A stretch of DNA of 64,000 nt from Desulfolutivibrio sulfodismutans DSM 3696 (GCF_013376455.1 NZ_CP045504.1:2129001-2193000), one strand, 5' to 3'; positions 50,785 to 59,970 are shown, counted from the first letter of the stretch. Made by a program: numbers and translations. Notes: a model not told the origin generated them from the sequence alone.

Positions 50785-53700
50785 GACTGCTCCTTTCCCT
50801 TCTCGGTTGCTGACAGCGGTACACGCACGGTAAACGTCGTCCCCCGGCCGGGACGGCTTTCGATGTCCATATCCCCGCCAAGCCGTTTGGCCGCCTCCAG
50901 CACGGCGGCCAGCCCCACGCCGCGTCCGGCGGCGCCTGCGGCCTTGGCGTCCCCGTCGGCGGTGCTCAGGCCCTGGGCCAGCACCAGGCGCACCACCTGG
51001 CCGCCGTCCATGGCCGCGAGCTCGTCCTTTTCGGCGATCCCCAGGGCGGCGGCCTTGTCCCGCACGGCCACGGGATCGATCCCGGCCCCGTCGTCGGACA
51101 CCCGAAGACACAGCAGGCCGTCCTTTTTCTCCACGGACACGGCCACGGTCCCGGCCTCGGGCTTGCCAAGCCGGAGGCGCTCCTGGGGAGGCTCGATGCC
51201 GTGGGCCACGGCGTTGCGCACCAGATGCACCATGCGCCGGGCCAGCGGGCCGAACAGGTCCGGGTCCACGGGCACGGCCTGGCCGGACACCGGCGGCACG
51301 GTCACCGCCTTGCCCAGGCGCTCGGCCAGTTGGACGGCGGTTCCCAGGGGAACGGCCAGCAGCTCCCGCATGTCTACATGCCTAAGGGTCCGGGCCCGTT
51401 CAAGAAGCGCATGCAGACGCGGGTCCGGAGTCGGCAGGGCGGCGGCCAGGCCCTCGGCCAGGCCCTCCAGTTCCCGGGCCGCCTCCTCGCCGATGCACAC
51501 CGCGTCGCGCCGCTTGAAAAAGTCGTCGCCAAGCGTCTGGCGCAAAAGGGCCAGATCGGCCTCCAGTTCCGCCAGCACCGGGGAAAGACGCATCACCCCG
51601 CCAAGCGAGGCCGCCGTGGCCTGCTCCGGGTTAAGGCCCGACAACCGCGATTCCAGGTCGTGCAGGGCGGCGGACACCCGGCGGCATCCGAACAACTGAA
51701 ACAGCCCCTTGAAAGTATGCACCCGGCGGTAGTGGCGGCGCAAGGCCTCACCCGGGGTCTCGCCCGGAGCGACCGGGGTCCGGCAGGTGGACGCAAAGTC
51801 CCGAAAGGAGTCCGCCACCTGGAAAAAATCGCGCGGATCGCGGGCCACGGCCACCACGTTGGCCAGCCGCCCGCGCTCCTTCTCCACCTCGCTCTCCAGG
51901 CGGCGGGCATTCGTGACGTCGGTTAAGACCAGCATCAGCCGCCCGGGCCCGGACATCCGGTATTCCACCTCCAGGTCGCGGTTCCCCAGATGCACGGACG
52001 CAGGCATCAGCGACAGGTACAGCGACCGCCGGAAATCGTCGTCCTCGGCCAGGATGCGGCCGACGTTTTTGGCGAAGTCCCCGCAGGCCCGGGCATCGTC
52101 CGGGAAAAGCAGGGTCTGGATGGTCTCGCCTGCGGGATCGCGGCCGAAGATGTCCAGGCATTCATGGCTGAAGCGGGGCTGCACCCGGCAATCGACCCCA
52201 AAGGACAAGAACCCCTGGCCGGAATTGTCCAGAAGTGCTGACAGCTCCTCCTGGGCCTGTCTGATGGTCCGGTTCAGACGGGTGAGCTTGCGGTTCCACC
52301 ACACGATGAGCACAATGACCAGGGCCGCGCCCGCCGCCACCCGCCACACCAGGGTGTAGTCGAAGCCATGCTCGAAGCGCACGGCCACCCACTTTTTGAA
52401 AATGGCGTCCAGCTCCTCGGCGGCCAGGCTGCTTATGCCCTTCTGGAAAATGGACAAAACCTCCGTCTTCCCCCGGGGTACGGCCAGGGACAGATCCAGA
52501 TGGTCTTCCAGGCGACCCGCGATCTTGAGGCCCGTCAGCCGCTCCTTGTCGATGCGGTAGGCCACGGCCGGAAGCACGTCCACAAAGGCCCCAAGCCCTC
52601 CGGAGGCCACCTGGGACAGGCCTTCGGCCTCGGTGGGCATGTCCACCACGTCCAGGGACGGATACTTGGAGCGCAGGATGGCCGCCGTGGCATGGCTCCG
52701 GACCACGCCCACCCGGTCGTGCATCAGGGCCTTTGGCCCGTCTACGAAGGGATGGTCGGCGCGGGTGGCCACCACCAGGGGCAGACGCAGATAGGGGCTG
52801 GTGAAATCGAGAAAGCGACGGCGCTCGGGCGTTTCCACGGCGGCGGCAATGAAGTCGCAGCCGCCTTTTTCGGCCGTCTCCAAGGTCTGGGACCAGGAGG
52901 CGGTGGGAACCAGGCGGGTCTCCACCCCAAGCCGCTCGGACAAAAGGGCCAGGACGTCGGCCGCCATGCCCTCGAACCGACCGGTTTCGCTGATCCGCTC
53001 GATGGGCGGCCAGTCCGGGTCCACGCAATAGCGCAGCGAACCCTTGTTTTGCACGAACTCGCGCTCCCGGCGGTTCAGGGTCACCCGGGCCGGGGCCGGG
53101 CCCGCAACGCCCGCAGAGCCGCCCGCCGCGTCGGCCCGGGCCGCCGCCTGCCCCGAGGCGTACAGGGGCAGCCACTTGGCCATGATGGCCGCCTTGTCCC
53201 ACACCGGAATGGCCTTCAGGGCCTTGTCCAGGATGGAGGCCAATTCCGGCATGTCGTCGCGCACCAGGGTGTAGATGTCGAAGGCGAAATCCGTCAGGCC
53301 CGAGACCTTGAGGTTGCTGAGTCCCGCCTTGCGGATGCCGTAGGTGACCACGGCCAGGTTGTCGAGCATGGCCTGGGCCTGCCCCGAGGACACGGCCAGG
53401 AGGGCCTCGGCGGGATCCTCCACCACCAGGAGGTCCACGTCGGGATGGTTGTCCCGGACATATTCGTAGGCCGTGGAGCCGCTGGCCACAGCCACCCGCT
53501 TGCCCTGCAACTCAAGGATGGAACCGGCCATGACGTCGTCCCGGGAGACGATGGCCAGGGGGAAGCGCAAATAGGGACCAGCGAACAGGGCGTATTTTTC
53601 ACGCTCGGCGCTCCGGCCCGTGCCGTCGATCATGTCGATGCGCTTGTCGCGAAGGGCCGCCAAGACCTTGCCGAAGTTCCGGGAATCGCCCTGGGCCTCG

Positions 53701-53978
53701 AACTTGAAGGCCAGGCCCGTCATGGCCGAGACGATTTCGTAGAAGTCGTGGAAGATACCCTGGTACTTCCCGTTCTCCACCATGGCCAGTGGCTCCCAGA
53801 TGGAGTCGCTGAAGGTGATGACCGGATGGGCCTCGATAAAGGCCTTTTCCTCGTCAGTCAGGCCCAGTTCGGGGAGAGTGTCGGCGACAGCCAGGGACGA
53901 TCCGGAAAAAACGGTCGCCAGGACCGCCAGGACCGCCAAAACGCGCCGAAGCGCCGCAACGGGAACAAATGAAGCCAT
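50781..53978 (-). CDS. Membrane CheA-like kinase with two periplasmic solute-binding domains
   Basis: A 1065-residue paralog of the 43786-47694 kinase. Signal peptide (VLAVLAVLATVFSGSSLAVA), two type-3 solute-binding domains at about residues 35-285 and 310-545, one membrane helix, a PAS-like domain, an Hpt domain with His754 (RRVHTFKGLF), and a CheA-like ATPase (N-box HLVRNAVAHGIEPP, G1 VSDDGAGID, G2 AGRGVGLAAV). It lacks P2, HisKA and CheW domains. The ATG at 53978 has GGTGAG upstream and starts right at the signal peptide; longer frames exist. It is first in a coupled set with the CheX-like, CheY-like, kinase and GGDEF genes. Confidence 0.85.
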   Translation of the reverse strand: MASFVPVAALRRVLAVLAVLATVFSGSSLAVADTLPELGLTDEEKAFIEAHPVITFSDSIWEPLAMVENGKYQGIFHDFYEIVSAMTGLAFKFEAQGDSRNFGKVLAALRDKRIDMIDGTGRSAEREKYALFAGPYLRFPLAIVSRDDVMAGSILELQGKRVAVASGSTAYEYVRDNHPDVDLLVVEDPAEALLAVSSGQAQAMLDNLAVVTYGIRKAGLSNLKVSGLTDFAFDIYTLVRDDMPELASILDKALKAIPVWDKAAIMAKWLPLYASGQAAARADAAGGSAGVAGPAPARVTLNRREREFVQNKGSLRYCVDPDWPPIERISETGRFEGMAADVLALLSERLGVETRLVPTASWSQTLETAEKGGCDFIAAAVETPERRRFLDFTSPYLRLPLVVATRADHPFVDGPKALMHDRVGVVRSHATAAILRSKYPSLDVVDMPTEAEGLSQVASGGLGAFVDVLPAVAYRIDKERLTGLKIAGRLEDHLDLSLAVPRGKTEVLSIFQKGISSLAAEELDAIFKKWVAVRFEHGFDYTLVWRVAAGAALVIVLIVWWNRKLTRLNRTIRQAQEELSALLDNSGQGFLSFGVDCRVQPRFSHECLDIFGRDPAGETIQTLLFPDDARACGDFAKNVGRILAEDDDFRRSLYLSLMPASVHLGNRDLEVEYRMSGPGRLMLVLTDVTNARRLESEVEKERGRLANVVAVARDPRDFFQVADSFRDFASTCRTPVAPGETPGEALRRHYRRVHTFKGLFQLFGCRRVSAALHDLESRLSGLNPEQATAASLGGVMRLSPVLAELEADLALLRQTLGDDFFKRRDAVCIGEEAARELEGLAEGLAAALPTPDPRLHALLERARTLRHVDMRELLAVPLGTAVQLAERLGKAVTVPPVSGQAVPVDPDLFGPLARRMVHLVRNAVAHGIEPPQERLRLGKPEAGTVAVSVEKKDGLLCLRVSDDGAGIDPVAVRDKAAALGIAEKDELAAMDGGQVVRLVLAQGLSTADGDAKAAGAAGRGVGLAAVLEAAKRLGGDMDIESRPGRGTTFTVRVPLSATEKGKEQS

Positions 53979-54221
53979 GATGCTCACCAAAACATGTTCC
54001 TTGGGCTGGTTTTGCAAGGACATCGGATAGCACCCCTTGGCAGGACAGGCAAGCCGGAGGCCTCGCGCCGGGGTCGCGTCCGGACACCCTGCCGCCCCCC
54101 TGCCAATGACAAAGAAAAAGACCGGTTGAGGCAGCACGCGAATTGACCGATCACCCCGGGGCCAAGGCCGACGCGGCGAACTCCTTGCCAGCCGTGCTCC
54201 CAGGCTTTAGGCTCGACGCCT

Positions 54222-55295
54222 ATGAAACGCTACGACGCCCTTTCCCTTTTCTCCGGAGGCCTGGACAGCGTCCTGGCCGCGCGGACCCTCATGGACCAGG
54301 GCCTTTCCGTCCTGTGCCTGCACTTCGTGAGCCCCTTTTTCGGCAAGCCCGGGCGTCTTGTCCACTGGCGCGAGGCCTTCGGCCTGGACATCCTGGCCCT
54401 GGACGTGGGGCAGGAATACGTGCGCATGCTTTCCGACGGCCCGGCCCACGGCCTGGGCAAGTTCCTCAATCCCTGCATCGACTGCAAGATCTTCATGCTC
54501 GACCGGGCCGTGGCCCTTTTGCCGGAGTATGGGGCCAAATTTGTGGCCACGGGCGAGGTGGTGGGCCAACGCCCCATGTCCCAGCGCCTGGACGCCCTGC
54601 ACGTCATCCGCCGCGACTCCGTCGCCCGGGAGGTGCTGTTGCGCCCGCTGTGCGCCAAGCGCCTGCCCGTGACCCCCATGGAGCAAAGCGGCCTGGTGGA
54701 CCGGGAACGCCTGCACGCCATGAGCGGCCGAAGCCGCAAGGAACAGCTTGAGCTGGCCGGACGCATGGGCCTGCCCGAGGTCCCCACCCCGGCCGGGGGC
54801 TGCATGCTCACGGAGATGGAATCGGTCAGGCGATATTTTCCGATCTTCATACACCATCCCGAACCCGGGGCCACGGATTTCGAACTGGCCAACATCGGCC
54901 GACAATATTGGGCGGGCCCCCTGTGGCTGACCATCGGCCGAAACCAGTCCGACAACGCCAGACTGGAGGCGGCCCTGGCCGAAAACGACCTGGTGTTCAA
55001 GGTCCGCGACCATCCCGGCCCCCTGGCCCTGGCCCGACGCCTGCCCGGCGCGGTCTGGGACGAGGCCGCCATCCGCGACGCGGCCGCCTTCGTGGCCTCG
55101 TTCTCGCCCAAGGCCCGGCTGGCCGGAAAGGAAACGGCCGTCTCCGTCGGCGGCGCGGCCATGAGCCCGGTGTGGGCCGTCCCCGCCCGGGAAACCCCGC
55201 TGTCCTGGCGCGAACCCGCCTGGGACGAGGCCGCAGGCGACAAGGCCGCGCTTTTCGCCGCCAGACGGCGCAACCGGGAGCTGGGCCTCGCCTGA
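54222..55295 (+). CDS. PP-loop ATP-pyrophosphatase (ThiI/MnmA-like) with NFACT-R-like tail
   Basis: A 357-residue protein. The N-terminal PP-loop SGGLDSVLAART activates a substrate with ATP as in tRNA 2-thiouridine and 4-thiouridine enzymes. NPCIDCKIFML gives a Cys pair suited to sulfur or metal handling. The middle TPAGGCMLTE and the section WLTIGRNQSDNARLEAALAE, VFKVRDHPGP resemble the NFACT-R RNA-binding module. It is therefore likely a tRNA-thiolation-type enzyme, but the exact base cannot be told. The C-terminal 70 residues are Ala/Arg-rich. Confidence 0.8.
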   Translation: MKRYDALSLFSGGLDSVLAARTLMDQGLSVLCLHFVSPFFGKPGRLVHWREAFGLDILALDVGQEYVRMLSDGPAHGLGKFLNPCIDCKIFMLDRAVALLPEYGAKFVATGEVVGQRPMSQRLDALHVIRRDSVAREVLLRPLCAKRLPVTPMEQSGLVDRERLHAMSGRSRKEQLELAGRMGLPEVPTPAGGCMLTEMESVRRYFPIFIHHPEPGATDFELANIGRQYWAGPLWLTIGRNQSDNARLEAALAENDLVFKVRDHPGPLALARRLPGAVWDEAAIRDAAAFVASFSPKARLAGKETAVSVGGAAMSPVWAVPARETPLSWREPAWDEAAGDKAALFAARRRNRELGLA

Positions 55296-55438
55296 CGCCC
55301 CCGGGACTGGCGCCCGGCCCCGGGAAAGGATTCTGATGACCGCTATCGGTTTCCTCCCCTTTTCCAGGAACATCCGAAGTCCCCGACCCGTACTCACAAT
55401 CCGTTGCCAATTCGCCGCCCGTGTCCTACATCCGCGAT

Positions 55439-56050
55439 ATGAATACACATGACCTGAAAGGTGTATTCGGTCGAAGATTGCGCCATCTGCGGCAATCCCG
55501 CGATCTCACCCAGGCCGCCCTCTCCGAACGTATCGGCATCTCCCTGGACTACCTGTCCAAGATCGAACGTGGGCTGGCCTCCCCTTCCTTTTTCGTCATC
55601 GAAAAGCTCTCCCGGCATTTCCAGATCTCCCCGGCCGTCCTGTTTCTTTCCCCGCGCGACTTCGCCGCCGGGGCCGACCAGGAGGACGGCGAGGCCGCCG
55701 CCTACCGGGCCCTGGCCTTCATGCATTGCGTTGACCCGATATTTGTCGCCAACACCGACGCCATCATCGTGGATGTCAACACCGTGGCCGAACGGGAATT
55801 CGGCTGGCAGGCCAGGGAGCTCCTGGGACGCCCCCTGCTGTCGCTGGTGGCCGACGACTGCCTGGCCTACGTGACCGAAATCGTGTCCCTGTGCGGCAAG
55901 GGCACGGATCTGCGCAACGCCAGGGCCTCCCTGTTGGCCCGGGATGGCAAGCATATCCCGGTCATGGTGTCCGTCACCCTTTTGCGAGACAAAAAGGACT
56001 CATCGTCCCGCATCGTCTTCGTGGCCAAAACCATGCCGGCGGGGGGGTAG
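55439..56050 (+). CDS. XRE-family regulator with PAS domain
   Basis: A 203-residue protein. Residues 7-65 are a Cro/CI-type helix-turn-helix (FGRRLRHLRQSRDLTQAALS, then ISLDYLSKIERGLASPS). A PAS domain fills residues about 95-200 (DPIFVANTDAIIVDVNTVAE, LLGRPLLSLV, RDGKHIPVMVSV). The combination suggests a DNA-binding regulator that senses a small molecule or redox state directly. No ribosome-binding site is visible for the ATG at 55439 or for a GTG at 55421. Confidence 0.85.
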   Translation: MNTHDLKGVFGRRLRHLRQSRDLTQAALSERIGISLDYLSKIERGLASPSFFVIEKLSRHFQISPAVLFLSPRDFAAGADQEDGEAAAYRALAFMHCVDPIFVANTDAIIVDVNTVAEREFGWQARELLGRPLLSLVADDCLAYVTEIVSLCGKGTDLRNARASLLARDGKHIPVMVSVTLLRDKKDSSSRIVFVAKTMPAGG

Positions 56051-56094
56051 ACGCCCCGTTTCGCGACAACGGCAGCCTGGGAGAATGACGGAGC

Positions 56095-56304
56095 ATGGCT
56101 TCTTTCAAAAAATGCGGACATTGCGGCTGCACCCGGGCGGGGACGGCGGTTTTCTGCTGCCCGGCCTGCCAGTTGCTTTTTTGCGAGCGTTGCGGGCTGG
56201 CCCTCTCCGTCAATACCTTCACCTATTGTCCGCGGTGCGCCAGCATGAAGCACCGCGACACCGCGTTGGCCGGATACATCGGCACGCCGGGCGACCAGGC
56301 CTGA
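56095..56304 (+). CDS. Cys-rich zinc-ribbon-like small protein
   Basis: A 69-residue protein with ten cysteines, eight of them in CxxC-type pairs (CGHCGC, CCPAC, CERC, CPRC). This can bind two zinc ions, as in small treble-clef or ribbon proteins. There is no signal peptide. GGAGC lies shortly before the ATG. No family name can be given. It lies 44 bases after the XRE-PAS gene and 55 before the metallo-hydrolase gene on the same strand. Confidence 0.62.
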   Translation: MASFKKCGHCGCTRAGTAVFCCPACQLLFCERCGLALSVNTFTYCPRCASMKHRDTALAGYIGTPGDQA

Positions 56305-56359
56305 CCCCACGGCTTGCCCCCGGCCCCCGGCAGGGATACACCACGTCCCGGAGGCCGCC

Positions 56360-57235
56360 ATGAAGCTCACGGTCCTTGCCGACAACACCACCCTCATCGA
56401 ACGCTATTTCCTAGGCGAGCCCGGCCTGTCCTTGTTTCTGGAGGCGGACGGCTCACGCATCCTTTTCGACGCGGGCTATTCGGACGTCTTTTTGCGAAAC
56501 GCCGAAAGGCTGCGCATCGACCTCTCGAACCTCGACCATGTGGCCCTGTCCCACGGCCACCTCGACCACATCTGGGGCCTGGAGCACCTCCTGCGGCGCC
56601 TGACCGAGGACGCCTGCGAGGACCGCCCTGTGGCGCGTCCCGTGCTCACGGCCCATCCCGACGCCTTGTCCCGGCGGGGCATGGGCCGGGTTCCGGCCAT
56701 CGGCAACCACCTCTCCCCGGCCGTGCTGGCCGATTTTTTCACCCTGCGCCTGAGCAAAGCTCCCGTGGCCCTGACCGAGCGCCTGATCTTTCTGGGCGAG
56801 ATCCCCCGCCACTTCGACTTCGAGTCCGCCTCGAGCCCGGGAGATCCTCTGCGCCACGCCGACCACGATCTGCCCGCCCCGGGCCAGGCCGCGGCCCCGG
56901 GCCTCCCGGACACCCTGGCCGACGACACGGCCCTGGCCTATGCCAGCCCCGCCGGGCTGGTGATCCTGGTCGGCTGCTCCCACGCGGGCATCTGCAACAT
57001 CGTGCGCCACGCCCGCCAGGTCTGCGGCGAGACGCGCATCCGGGACATCGTGGGCGGCCTGCACCTGCTTTGCGCCCCGGCCGCCAGGCTTGAGGCCACG
57101 GGCCGCTGTCTGGCCGAATTCGCCCCGGCGGCCGTGCATCCCTGCCACTGCACGGACCTTGCGGCCAAGATCGCCCTGTCCCGGTTCGTGCCGGTTCTGG
57201 AAACCGGCTCGGGACTTGTCCTGGACTATCCGTAA
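56360..57235 (+). CDS. Metallo-beta-lactamase-fold hydrolase
   Basis: A 291-residue protein. The zinc motif is SHGHLDHIWGLEHL (HxHxDH), with GCSHAGICNIVRHA later and a final HPCHCTD. This matches the subfamily annotated as dihydropterin-type phosphate synthase-like hydrolases, in which SHGHxDH and GCSHxG are typical. The substrate is unknown. GGAGG precedes the ATG. It is 117 bases upstream of glgB. Confidence 0.85.
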   Translation: MKLTVLADNTTLIERYFLGEPGLSLFLEADGSRILFDAGYSDVFLRNAERLRIDLSNLDHVALSHGHLDHIWGLEHLLRRLTEDACEDRPVARPVLTAHPDALSRRGMGRVPAIGNHLSPAVLADFFTLRLSKAPVALTERLIFLGEIPRHFDFESASSPGDPLRHADHDLPAPGQAAAPGLPDTLADDTALAYASPAGLVILVGCSHAGICNIVRHARQVCGETRIRDIVGGLHLLCAPAARLEATGRCLAEFAPAAVHPCHCTDLAAKIALSRFVPVLETGSGLVLDYP

Positions 57236-57352
57236 CGCCTCCCGCCGCCGACGTGTTTGCCTCCGGAGGGCACTTCGTCTAGGGTGTGGCCCCGCGCGGC
57301 GGCCAGCCCCATTGCCGCGCGTCCATCCCGCACACCCCCAAGGAGCCACATC

Positions 57353-59284
57353 ATGCGGCGTCCCCATGAACCACGATACGGCGCAAGCCTTCTGACCGAC
57401 CACGACATCTATCTTTTCAAGGAAGGCAACCACTTCGATCTGCACGACAAGCTCGGATCGCACCCCATGACCGTGGACGGCGAGCCCGGAACCCTGTTCG
57501 CCGTCTGGGCCCCCAACGCCGCCGCCGTGTCCGTGGTGGGCGACTTCAACGAGTGGGACGCCGAAAGCCATCCCCTGGCCGTGCGCCACGACTCCTCGGG
57601 GATCTGGGAGGGTTTTTTACCGGGCATCGGCCGGGGCGCCCTCTACAAGTACCACATCGTCTCCGCCACCGGGCAGTACCATGGCGACAAGGGGGACCCC
57701 TTCGCCCGGTTCTGGGAGACCTCCCCGAAAACCGCCTCCATCGTCTGGGATCTGGACTACGGCTGGGGCGACGGGGACTGGATGGCCGGACGGGGCGAAA
57801 AAAACGCCCTGGACGCCCCCATCTCCATCTACGAGGTGCATCTGGGCTCGTTTGCCCGGGAAATGGGCGACAGGTACCGCTCCCTGTCCTATCTGGAGCT
57901 GGCCGACCGCCTGACCGAGCATGTCCTGGCCTGCGGCTTCACCCATGTGGAGTTTTTGCCGGTCATGGAGCATCCCTTCTTCGGCTCCTGGGGCTACCAG
58001 ACCCTGGGCTATTTCGCCCCCACCAGCCGGTTCGGCACGCCCCAGGACTTCATGGCCCTGATCGACCGCCTGCACCAGGCGGGCATCGGGGTCATCCTGG
58101 ACTGGGTGCCCTCCCATTTCCCCACGGACGGCCACGGCCTGTCCTATTTCGACGGCACCCACCTCTTCGAGCACGCCGACCCCCGGCGCGGCTACCACCC
58201 CGACTGGAACTGCTACATCTTCAACACCGGCCGCTACGAGGTGCGGGCCTTCCTCATCTCCAGCGCCATGTTCTGGCTGGAAAAGTACCACATCGACGGC
58301 CTGCGGGTGGACGCCGTGGCCTCCATGCTCTACCTGGACTATTCGCGCAAAGACGGCGAATGGATCCCCAACATCCACGGCGGCCGGGAAAACCTGGACA
58401 ACATCACCTTTTTCCAGAAGCTCAACGAGGCCGCCTACACCCGCTTCCCGGACATCCAGACCATGGCCGAGGAATCCACGGCCTGGCCCATGGTGTCGCG
58501 TCCGCCCTACATCGGGGGCCTGGGGTTCGGCATGAAGTGGAACATGGGCTGGATGCACGACACCCTGCGCTATTTTTCCCGCGACCCCATCCACCGCAAA
58601 TTCCACCACGGCGAACTGACGTTCGGCATCTGGTACGCCTTCACGGAAAACTTCATCCTGCCCCTGTCCCATGACGAGGTGGTCTACGGAAAGGGCTCGC
58701 TTCTGGGCAAAATGCCCGGCGACGACTGGCAGAAGTTCGCCAACCTGCGCCTTCTGTACGCCCTGATGTACGCCCATCCCGGGAAAAAACTCCTGTTCAT
58801 GGGCGCGGAAATCGCCCAATGGAGCGAATGGAACCACGATGCCGAGATCGACTGGCGGCTTCTGGAATACCGCCACCACCGGGGGGTCATGACCTGGGTG
58901 AAGGACTTAAACGCCCTGTATCGCCGCGAGCCCGCCCTGCACGAACGGGATTTCGAGCCGTCGGGCTTCGAATGGGTCGATTTCCGGGACGCCGAGGCCA
59001 GCGTGGTGGCCTTTCTGCGCAAGGGCGCGCGACCCCAGGATATGGTGCTGGGGGTCTTTAACTTCACCCCCGTGGCCCGGCCCGCCTACCGGGTGGGCGT
59101 GCCCGTGGGCGGGGTGTGGACCGAACTCTTAAACAGCGACGCCGATGTCTACGGCGGCTCGGGCCTGGGCAACGCCGGGGCCGTGGCCGCCCAGGACGCG
59201 CCCGGGCACGGGCATCCCTACAGCCTGGAGATGGTTCTGCCGCCCCTGTCGGCCGTGCTGCTGACGCCGCAAAACTGGCTCTAG
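57353..59284 (+). CDS. glgB: 1,4-alpha-glucan branching enzyme
   Basis: A 643-residue GH13 enzyme that makes alpha-1,6 branches in glycogen. An N-terminal CBM48-like domain (FAVWAPNAAAVSVVGDFNEWD) precedes the barrel. The nucleophile is Asp320 (GLRVDAVASMLYLDYSR), the acid/base Glu373 (MAEESTAW) and the third acid Asp441 (LSHDEVVYGK). The start at 57353 has AAGGAG upstream and gives the normal N-terminus. It is the only glycogen gene in the window. Confidence 0.97.
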   Translation: MRRPHEPRYGASLLTDHDIYLFKEGNHFDLHDKLGSHPMTVDGEPGTLFAVWAPNAAAVSVVGDFNEWDAESHPLAVRHDSSGIWEGFLPGIGRGALYKYHIVSATGQYHGDKGDPFARFWETSPKTASIVWDLDYGWGDGDWMAGRGEKNALDAPISIYEVHLGSFAREMGDRYRSLSYLELADRLTEHVLACGFTHVEFLPVMEHPFFGSWGYQTLGYFAPTSRFGTPQDFMALIDRLHQAGIGVILDWVPSHFPTDGHGLSYFDGTHLFEHADPRRGYHPDWNCYIFNTGRYEVRAFLISSAMFWLEKYHIDGLRVDAVASMLYLDYSRKDGEWIPNIHGGRENLDNITFFQKLNEAAYTRFPDIQTMAEESTAWPMVSRPPYIGGLGFGMKWNMGWMHDTLRYFSRDPIHRKFHHGELTFGIWYAFTENFILPLSHDEVVYGKGSLLGKMPGDDWQKFANLRLLYALMYAHPGKKLLFMGAEIAQWSEWNHDAEIDWRLLEYRHHRGVMTWVKDLNALYRREPALHERDFEPSGFEWVDFRDAEASVVAFLRKGARPQDMVLGVFNFTPVARPAYRVGVPVGGVWTELLNSDADVYGGSGLGNAGAVAAQDAPGHGHPYSLEMVLPPLSAVLLTPQNWL

Positions 59285-59348
59285 CGGCGTCTCCCCGGAA
59301 CTCGAGGCCCCATCCCCCGTCACCGCCAACCCAACTACGGAGCTTCCC

Positions 59349-59678
59349 ATGTCCCAAGGCATCCCGGCAGAATTTTCAGGCGTCACCGCCGTGTGCAAGG
59401 CCAACATCTATTTCGACGGCAAGGTCATAAGCCACACCCTGGTGGACGGCGCGGGAAAAAAGATCACCCTGGGCCTCATCTTTGCCGGCAGCTATGCCTT
59501 CAATACCGGCGCGCCCGAGCGCATGGACATGGTGGCCGGGGTTTGCCGGGTGAAGCTGGCCGGGCAGGAGGGATTTGTCGCCTATCCGGCCGGGACCACC
59601 TTTTTCGTGCCTGGCGACTCGTCGTTCGAAATCGCCGTCGACGAGGGGATCGCCGAATATATCTGCTCCTTCGGCTAA
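59349..59678 (+). CDS. ppnP: Pyrimidine/purine nucleoside phosphorylase
   Basis: A 109-residue cupin-type protein of the PpnP (formerly DUF1255/YaiE) family, which splits nucleosides with phosphate. The phrases ANIYFDGKVISHT, KKITLGLIFAGSYAFNT, PERMDMVAGVCRVKL and FFVPGDSSFEI follow the family order over its full length. GGAG precedes the ATG. A decayed copy of its 3' end lies 65 bases downstream. Confidence 0.93.
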   Translation: MSQGIPAEFSGVTAVCKANIYFDGKVISHTLVDGAGKKITLGLIFAGSYAFNTGAPERMDMVAGVCRVKLAGQEGFVAYPAGTTFFVPGDSSFEIAVDEGIAEYICSFG

Positions 59679-59704
59679 AGCGCGTCCCATGCGCCAGGTT
59701 TTTT

Positions 59705-59731
59705 CAGCAAAAACACAGGGTGTTTTTGCTG
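59705..59731. terminator. 12-bp perfect inverted repeat after ppnP
   Basis: CAGCAAAAACAC (59705-59716) and GTGTTTTTGCTG (59720-59731) form a perfect stem with loop AGG, 27 bases after the ppnP stop. It lacks a trailing U-run but contains a U-rich right arm, so it may stop or stabilise the transcript. Confidence 0.45.
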
Positions 59732-59742
59732 GTGGCGCCCCC

Positions 59743-59780
59743 GACGACGGCATCGCCGAACATAGCTGCTCCTTCGGCTA
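59743..59780 (+). pseudogene. Partial duplicate of the ppnP 3' end
   Basis: This 38-base stretch matches the last codons of ppnP (about 59639-59676) with four mismatches. It encodes DDGIAEHSCSFG where ppnP has DEGIAEYICSFG, then reads through because the stop is changed to TAC. There is no start or remaining domain. Confidence 0.75.
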
Positions 59781-59807
59781 CGGGGTGCGGCATTGGCGCC
59801 GGGAGGA

Positions 59808-59842
59808 AAAGCCTCCGGCGGCCAAAGGGCTTCGCCCTTTGG
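59808..59842. repeat. Short palindromic repeat with GGGCTTCGCCC core
   Basis: AAAGCCTCCGGCGG leads into the perfect palindrome CCAAAGGGC-TTC-GCCCTTTGG (59822-59842). I associate elements of this shape with intergenic regions of Desulfovibrio genomes; only one copy is in this window. Confidence 0.6.
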
Positions 59843-59970
59843 AATCCCGTACTATTTTGACCTCGTTGTTTTTTGAAAGAGTGGCGCACAGGTCGGGGCC
59901 TCTTTCGGCGCATGCCCAGGCGGGATCGACGCGTTTTTTCCTTGGACTTTCCGGGTATTGCCCGTAGCCT

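Noticed and set aside
43786-53978. A standard chemotaxis operon
   Set aside because: There is no methyl-accepting receptor, CheW, CheR, CheB or CheD, and the CheA-like proteins lack CheW-like domains, so it is not called a classical Che cluster.
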